DNA from: Prostheceraeus crozeri
Taxonomy: Eukaryota; Platyhelminthes; Polycladida; Euryleptidae
DNA: 64,000 nucleotides
Reading direction: 5' to 3'
Assembly: GCA_907163375.1 (NCBI GenBank)
Contig: CAJQUW010007029.1
Location: forward strand, 1 to 64,000
Each line of letters starts with the position of its first letter. Position 1 is the stretch's first letter. Positions 58,759 through 64,000 of this stretch are shown here, in pieces. A program made the translations under genes and the position numbers. Under the pieces are notes generated by a model that had not been told where the DNA came from, ran no database searches, and saw only the letters and a program-made list of their open reading frames with translations.

Positions 58759-60510
58759 ACAGTTCCTTCAAAGTCATTCTGTGTGGCGATTTCAACGATC
58801 TCCGACACCATTACGGGGAGTTATCGACTTTGATAAACGCAAAGCCGATAGTGAATTTCCGGACGAGAGGTGAAAACACGCTCGATCAAATCTTCACCAA
58901 CATAGCCTCTGACTCCAAACCCGAACTACATCCTCCGATCGGCAGGTCAGACCACTCTATCTTCTGATCACCCAAGACTAGCCCCATTTCTTCCATCAAG
59001 AAATCGGTGAGGAATTTCTCAGCTGCCAACAAAGCAAAGTTCAGTGACGTGATGAATGACATTGACTGGTTCAGTCTCACCGCTTCCAACAGCTACCTTG
59101 ATAAGGCAACTCGAAACCTCAAAACTGCAATCTTCCATCTATTTGACTTATGCTTCCCCCGAAAAACCATTCGCTTCAGATCAACCGATCCATCTTGGAT
59201 GAAAAACTCACTGAAGATCATCATTGACCAGCGCGACAAGGCATGGAGAGAAAATGCAGAAGTACTATCGTCTCCGGGAGCAGGCCATCTTGCATACGCG
59301 TGAGCTGAAAGGCGAGTTCCTGAGTGCAGCCATTAACAACAAGAATGCAGAAAAAACTTGGGAGGCAATTCGCACGACCGGGCGTTTCTTCAAAAACAAT
59401 GGCAACTCCAAGATCGCAATTTCCGCTGACGATTTCAGTGATCACCTTAAGTCTATATTTGAGTCCACGCCGTCACCTTCATCTGTCCCGCCGCCTGAAC
59501 CCTCAAACTACGCTCACGACCCTCCATTTGTCCTAACCACTTACGAATTCGAAATTCTACTCGCAAAATTGAAGAAGAAATCTCCTGGCCCCGATGGCAT
59601 CCCACCATGGGTCTTCAAGGAATTCCCCTCCATACTTGCCCCCGTAACCATCTCATCTTCAACAAGTCCCTAGCCGAGGGAAAGAAGCTGTGATATCTCC
59701 TATTATCAAATGTTCCAAGCCTCAAAGTGTCTCAGACTATAGACCTATCAACCTCCTACCATCGCTGTCTAAGGTCCTCGAGAAGCTGATCGTGAGCAGA
59801 CTCGTCATGCCAACCGTTCAAGAGAAAATCGACCAAGACCAATTTGCTTTCGTCAGAGGACCTGGTAAAGGGAAAACTACAGCGCTGACACTTCTCTATA
59901 ACAAAATAGCTTCTTTCCTCGACGGGAAATCAGGCGCTGTGCGACTTCTTTCCACCGATATCTCGAAGGCATTCGACACTCTTCCATTCTCCACTATTTT
60001 TGAGACTCCGAAATATTTCGACCTACCACCAACCGTAATTACCTGGATCCGTAATTTTCTATCCGACAGAAGACAATTCGTTCGTGTTTCAGGCAACACG
60101 TCTGCGTGGATCTCAGTCACGTCCGGCGTCCCTCAAGGTAGCATGATTGGTCCTGTGTTGTTCGTTATGGCAATGAACAGCTTGAGGCCGGTAAGCTTAA
60201 CTCATGGATGATCAAGTACGCCGACGATGTGAGCCTGCTTGATTTCACGAGAGATCGTGAGAATGACTGCCTCCAAAAAGAATGGGACAACATTTCTTTG
60301 TGGGCCCAGAGTGCCGGCCTAAAGATTAACCTCGAAAAGTGCTGGGTTATGGACTTCATCACGAAGCAGGGCCTCAAAATCGTCAACGAAGCCAGTAGCT
60401 AGGTACCATCTCGAACTGAAGCCAAGCTATTGGGCCTGACTCTCAGCGACAACCTAAAATGAAATACACACATAAAGAACGTCTGCCGAGACGTACTTTT
60501 CATTATCGAA
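58759..60510 (+). pseudogene. jockey/CR1-like LINE fragment, truncated at both ends
   Basis: It starts inside the AP endonuclease with VILCGDFNDLRHHYGEL, then DQIFTNIASDS and the catalytic GRSDHSIF box. The linker is followed by reverse transcriptase: KSPGPDGIPPWVFK, SDYRPINLLPSLSKVLEKLI, DQFAFVRGPGKGKTTAL, STDISKAFDTL, SGVPQGSMIGPVLF and IKYADDVSLLDF. It ends at LGLTLSDNLK and a few degenerate codons near 60510. Frames change at about 58965, 59300, 59670 and 60205. The 5' break coincides with the end of the gypsy remnant, so it either inserted there or a deletion joined them. Confidence 0.88.
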
Positions 60511-60670
60511 GAATATTAAGCTATTAATATTATTATTTGGCAATATACATGTTCTAGGCATCCGTTATTACTGGATATTGGCATAACAGGACACTAAATT
60601 TTGGCGACGGAGAATTTTGCAAACCTACATACTTCGAATTTCATTATAATTCTACTTTACGCAAAAACGG

Positions 60671-60808
60671 ATGAGTAGGCCTGCAAAAGGTTGTGAATAT
60701 GATTCCCATGACCAGACAGATAATGATTTGGATTGGTCCTCGGATCTTTGTGACAAGACAGCATCTGTGTATGATTCAGAAAGTGAGTCCTCATTGAGTG
60801 CAGAATGA
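60671..60808 (+). pseudogene. acidic N-terminal fragment, copy 1
   Basis: 45 codons starting MSRPAKGCEYDSHDQTDND and ending SVYDSESESSLSAE, then a stop. The same sequence, 80-90% identical by eye, recurs at 61712-61860, where it leads into the zinc-finger relic. An acidic, serine-rich N terminus of this sort also begins piggyBac-like transposases and the exon at 24954, so the parent family is uncertain. Confidence 0.5.
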
Positions 60809-61711
60809 CTTTTGATTATGATATTTACTTGATGTACTGGGCGATTCTTTGGGACGGTCAAACAAGGGGCCCAAAAATATGTTAAGAGTCGTTGCTGTTG
60901 ACGTGACTTGAGGACTATTGCATTAAACCTGAATACAAAGGATGTTTTGTAATTCCACGATGATGAGTTTCCCTATGAAGCGTCTCCCCTTCATCTATAA
61001 ATGAAATTGTGCAATCCAAATTCACTTTTTGGGACGGCCTGGTATCTCAGTTTATGAAAAATGCTTTTAGACAATAAATTCAAGTGCATTATCATGCTGA
61101 AAATAAACTAGAATTTCACAAATGCTCTTAACATATCATTCCACGATGCAGAGAATCGTCCAAGTATCTCCATGTTAATAGGCTTCAAGCACTTTCCGCT
61201 TTTGGACAAATGACTATCACCGTAATTTTTCTTAATTTCCCCTGATCTGACCCTGAGGAAACGTATCGATACAGACTTTTTTTCTCTTATTCTGGGACTT
61301 AGGATGTCACCATTCTGACGATAAAATCACTTCTTCCCTAAGTTGGTCAGGAAAAAACTAGATGAAGTTCAAATAATAGACGAATTGTAATAATTTGACC
61401 GCTAACTGACATTTCCAAATGATATGATAACGCCGTTATGAAATAAACATATCCTTGATGCATGAACATTTAACTATGCAGCTCACTAGAAAAAAAATTG
61501 AAGAGGACTGAGATGATAGTCATCATTCAAGAAACAATACCGGTGACACGATATGCAATAATTCTACAAGAACAATGCGATCTTTCTAACTTTCAGCGAA
61601 CGACGGAAATGGGCCTAAAATACCAGTTTTCCAACAAAAACATAAAAATATAAACGGAAGTGTGATGCGGTTGAATCAGCATATGTGGAGGATGTGGAAA
61701 AACAGATTAGA
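60809..61711. other. no gene recognised
   Basis: Only short ORFs lie between the two copies of the acidic fragment. Some of it may be duplicated flank of the same family, but I could not align it by eye. Confidence 0.4.
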
Positions 61712-62377
61712 TTGATACGACCTGCAAAAAGGTTGTGAATATGAATCCGATGATACAGCAGATAATGATTTGAATAGGTCCTCGGATCTTCGTGACAAGA
61801 TAGCATCTGCGTATGGTTCAGAGAGTGAGTCCTCAGTGAGTGGAGAGATTGAAGAATAGTTTTCGAGCGACAAATACACCACTAATGGAAAAAAGAATGC
61901 AAAACTTGCAACTAATACTGGTTCAATAATAGTTCTAGGCTGCCATCGTTCTACAAAGGATGACGAATGCATGTTTTGTAGAAAACACCTTCATACTGTT
62001 GTCTTTCCAGGTATTTGCAAAAAATACATGAATCAGAAGTTAAAGTTCAAAATGCTTTAAACTGAAGACGGGTCAGCTGTCGATGAATAGGGCAATACAA
62101 ATTTTGCAAAACCAAGGAAATTATTGTCATAACATCAAAGTTTTAGAAGAAGGTGGGGAGCTCATTATTGTTCAGCGACCTAGAAAAACCGCTGATATAT
62201 CAAGGAATACCTCTGTGTACCATTGTTGCAGAGTGCTTTGGTTTTTACTCGCACAAAGAAATATGGAGACATCGATGTCCGGCGGATCCTTCTCGGAAAG
62301 AGAAAGTCAAACCACTGACCTTTCGTAAAACCGCCTCAGCTTCCCAGGTTCAAGCTTTCATTGCAAAAATGAAGTAA
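61712..62377 (+). pseudogene. relic of a multicopy zinc-finger gene (acidic N-term, two C-rich fingers)
   Basis: Acidic copy 2 reads GCEYESDDTADNDL and SAYGSESESSVSGEIEE with a stop, then KKNAKLATNTGSIIVLGC and a decayed finger CMFCRKHLHTV. Next, AIQILQNQGNYCHNIKVLEE and GGELIIVQRPRK, and, in a shifted frame, CTIVAECFGFYSHKEIWRHR. The modules NxGNxxHNxxVLexGxGeL.v.RRP and C..C.GF...K.LWRH occur, from memory, in a large family of fish and invertebrate proteins that behave like mobile genes. Two frame changes and one stop show decay. The exact family name is not claimed. Confidence 0.6.
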
Positions 62378-62891
62378 TGTGAAAGCATGTGTGGTAAAAA
62401 AATTTTCTTTTGCAATAATTGTACATAGAACGGTAATGTTTTAGACAATTTCATACTTCTCTTTGTTTGATCATAAACCTATTTAGTGTTACTCTGTATG
62501 CCTCGTAACTTCTCGCTCATGCTAATAAAGTATTCATAGATACAGTGCATTTTTGTTTGGTAAGTACCTGTAATCAATTTTTGGTTCATATACGTACATC
62601 ATACACATAATTTTGTCGGTCATTCAACTATACTTGGGGTGTAATGAAATCATAATATGAATTGCTTGCATCATTGACTTAATCAATATCCAATCATTGA
62701 CTTAATAAAAGTATTTAAAATATGATTAAACTATCCCTGACTCTAACAATGAACTTAAATGATTAATGGTGCCACAAAACACTGTACAAAAAAGACTACA
62801 AGCACGTTTAATAGTCATTTCAATGTGTCCTAATTCCTAAACATAAATGCTATCGACAGTCTCGTATATGATGAAAATAGATTGAATTTAA
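62378..62891. other. no gene recognised
   Basis: AT-rich spacer ending in the TTAA at 62888-62891 that borders the piggyBac-like end. A polyadenylation-like AATAAA occurs at about 62525. Confidence 0.45.
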
Positions 62892-63677
62892 CCCCTTGCC
62901 ATGTCATGCGCCATCGCGAGAATATCTCGTGTTCGTCAGTATTCTTTCATATCGCGTTTCAGTTGACTCGGGATCAGGTCGAGTCATATCGTTAGTGATT
63001 CTGGCGCTTTCTACCGAATATCTATGACTCTCGTCAATTGTCATGTGATATCAACAGATTTTACACGTGCACGTTGCCTACGCGTGACGTTGTTAGCAGT
63101 AAGATAAATTGACTGTATTACAATGCAATGCCAGCCAAGCTGTAATTTTATCTGTTCGATTGATTTGTCTCAAACAAAGACGCAGTGATTGGACGCTCGC
63201 TTGCCCAATAAAACGCGATCATGCTCATAGACATCATCCATGCACGTCGACGATTCATTTAGCAATGGCTAGTAGACCGAAGAGACACATCGTGCCAGTG
63301 AAAAAGTATGGATTTACAGAAGACAGTGAGGATGAGATGTCGAATGATGAAAGTGACTATCTGCATTCCGACGCATCGAGTGAGGCATCTGATATCACCG
63401 ATAACTCATCGTTGCACCGACTTCATCAACACAATGGACATTTGTCACCCCAGAAACTGGCCCTGGTTCATCTGATCTCAACTTCAATAATCAAGAAGGC
63501 TGGTCATCAGAAGTGACAAACTGTGATGAATTGCAGGCTGTGGACTATATTTCTATGTACTTGAGTGATCAACTATTCGATTTGCTTGTAAAAAGTGATA
63601 GTTGTGCAAATACATCATACATTCAGTCAAACCATATGACTTGCAGTTTTTTCTCCTTTAAAAAGTTGGATTATATA
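62892..63677 (+). mobile_element. piggyBac-like element, 5' part
   Basis: TTAA at 62888-62891 followed by CCCCTTGCCATGTC fits the TTAA target and CCC-starting end of piggyBac elements. Then comes a ~370 bp leader, and an ORF from ATG 63265: MASRPKRHIVPVKKYGF, an acidic stretch ending DITDNSS, a frame change near 63430, and the transposase-domain start ELQAVDYISMYLSDQLFDLL. The (V/L)DYF..(F/L)(F/L)(S/T)D.L...(I/V) motif opens the piggyBac DDE domain. The reading stops where a mariner element inserts at 63678, so the 3' half, if present, lies beyond the window. Confidence 0.75.
63265..63677 (+). pseudogene. piggyBac-like transposase N-terminal region, frameshifted and interrupted
   Basis: The first frame (63265-63516) carries the acidic N terminus; the conserved domain is in another frame (ending VDYISMYLSDQLFDLL and then SCANTSYIQ). 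One indel near 63430 is enough to explain this. After YIQ the frame enters mariner sequence, so the copy cannot encode a full transposase in this window. The catalytic aspartates of piggyBac transposases are further downstream and not seen. Confidence 0.7.
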
Positions 63678-64000
63678 CAGGGTGAGTCAAAAAAAACGTT
63701 ATTTGAAGTTTGTGAAAAATCTATCTGAATTGTCATTCCGATTTCTTTCTCAAGTTGACTGATTGAATTTCTATGGTTTTATTTTCCATATCCAAGCACC
63801 AAATCAATGCTCTAAGTTCAAAAAATTCGAATTCATATCATCGAACGAATGGCTTCTGTACATAGTTTATACAAGTGTATGTACAAGTATTCATTTAGTG
63901 CTTCATTCATGCCAAACTATGATGGAAAGGAAGGCAAGGCTTGTTGCATGGGCGGTTACATTCAACAATGTGTCCGAAGCAAGGAGAAAATACATGGATG
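63678..64000 (+). mobile_element. mariner-like element, left end (runs off the window)
   Basis: After TA (63676-63677), the end CAGGGTGAGTCAAAAAAAAC is a classical mariner-type terminal repeat. A reading frame from ATG 63919 (or 63922) is open to the window edge: MMERKARLVAWAVTFNNVSE and onward, matching the first helix of a mariner transposase. The element sits inside the piggyBac-like ORF and is therefore the younger insertion. Confidence 0.75.
63919..64000 (+). CDS. mariner-like transposase, N terminus (partial)
   Basis: 27 codons to the window end with the pattern of an N-terminal helix followed by the recognition helix (ERKARLVAWAV, SEARRKY). There is too little to confirm the family or integrity, but the ~240 bp distance from a mariner terminal repeat is as expected for the 5' leader. 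Confidence 0.55.
   Translation, partial: MMERKARLVAWAVTFNNVSEARRKYMD

Noticed and set aside
1-64000. tRNA and rRNA genes
   Set aside because: Read by eye on both strands, I saw no convincing tRNA A/B boxes with cloverleaf or rRNA core sequence. A covariance-model scan would be needed to exclude degenerate copies.

Overview
This is an AT-rich stretch of animal nuclear DNA. The signs are introns with GT/AG ends, a polyadenylation signal, metazoan transposon families (Tc1/mariner, piggyBac, Penelope, jockey/CR1-like LINEs, Ty3/gypsy) and no bacterial gene organisation. The palindromes TAGGCCTA and ACATGT are scattered throughout. From memory these are common in invertebrate deuterostomes, especially echinoderms, so an echinoderm or other marine invertebrate is my tentative guess; no species is claimed.

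Layout. 1-6871: intergenic DNA with an array of 18-19 bp TGACGCA units (1446-1740) and a LINE remnant on the minus strand, split by a 1.77 kb non-autonomous DNA transposon (3386-5157). 6872-15840: a 9 kb foldback element. Its two inverted arms carry tandem 175-bp repeats (21 copies left, 11 right) around a ~476 bp loop. 15841-24437: mostly unrecognised sequence with a Penelope fragment. 24438-28260: a perfect palindrome, a 21-bp repeat element, a zinc-finger exon and an apparently intact Tc1-like transposon. 29373-31313: a 940-bp-arm palindrome made of two head-to-head Penelope 3' ends. 32351-37756: the best host-type gene of the window, with one long exon, five short phase-0 exons and a last exon encoding an eight-cysteine zinc finger. 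38931-40426: a second TGACGCA array beside a broken mariner. 43501-44214: a LINE C-terminal fragment. 45894-48549: a possible small three-exon gene with a 21-bp array in its first intron. 50693-53712: nested repeat structures around a 2.1 kb element with terminal inverted repeats. 53960-64000: dense mobile DNA. It holds a zinc-finger exon with a G-run frameshift, another 21-bp array, a transposase ORF reading in frame into a gypsy Gag, a decayed gypsy pol, a LINE truncated at both ends, relics of a zinc-finger multicopy gene, and a piggyBac 5' end interrupted by a mariner that runs off the window.

The genes do not form a pathway. The window is best read as accessory, transposon-rich chromosome. 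The least explained items are the giant unequal-arm foldback, the three 21-bp arrays with one shared end but different unit sequences, the two TGACGCA arrays, and the multi-exon C8-finger gene.
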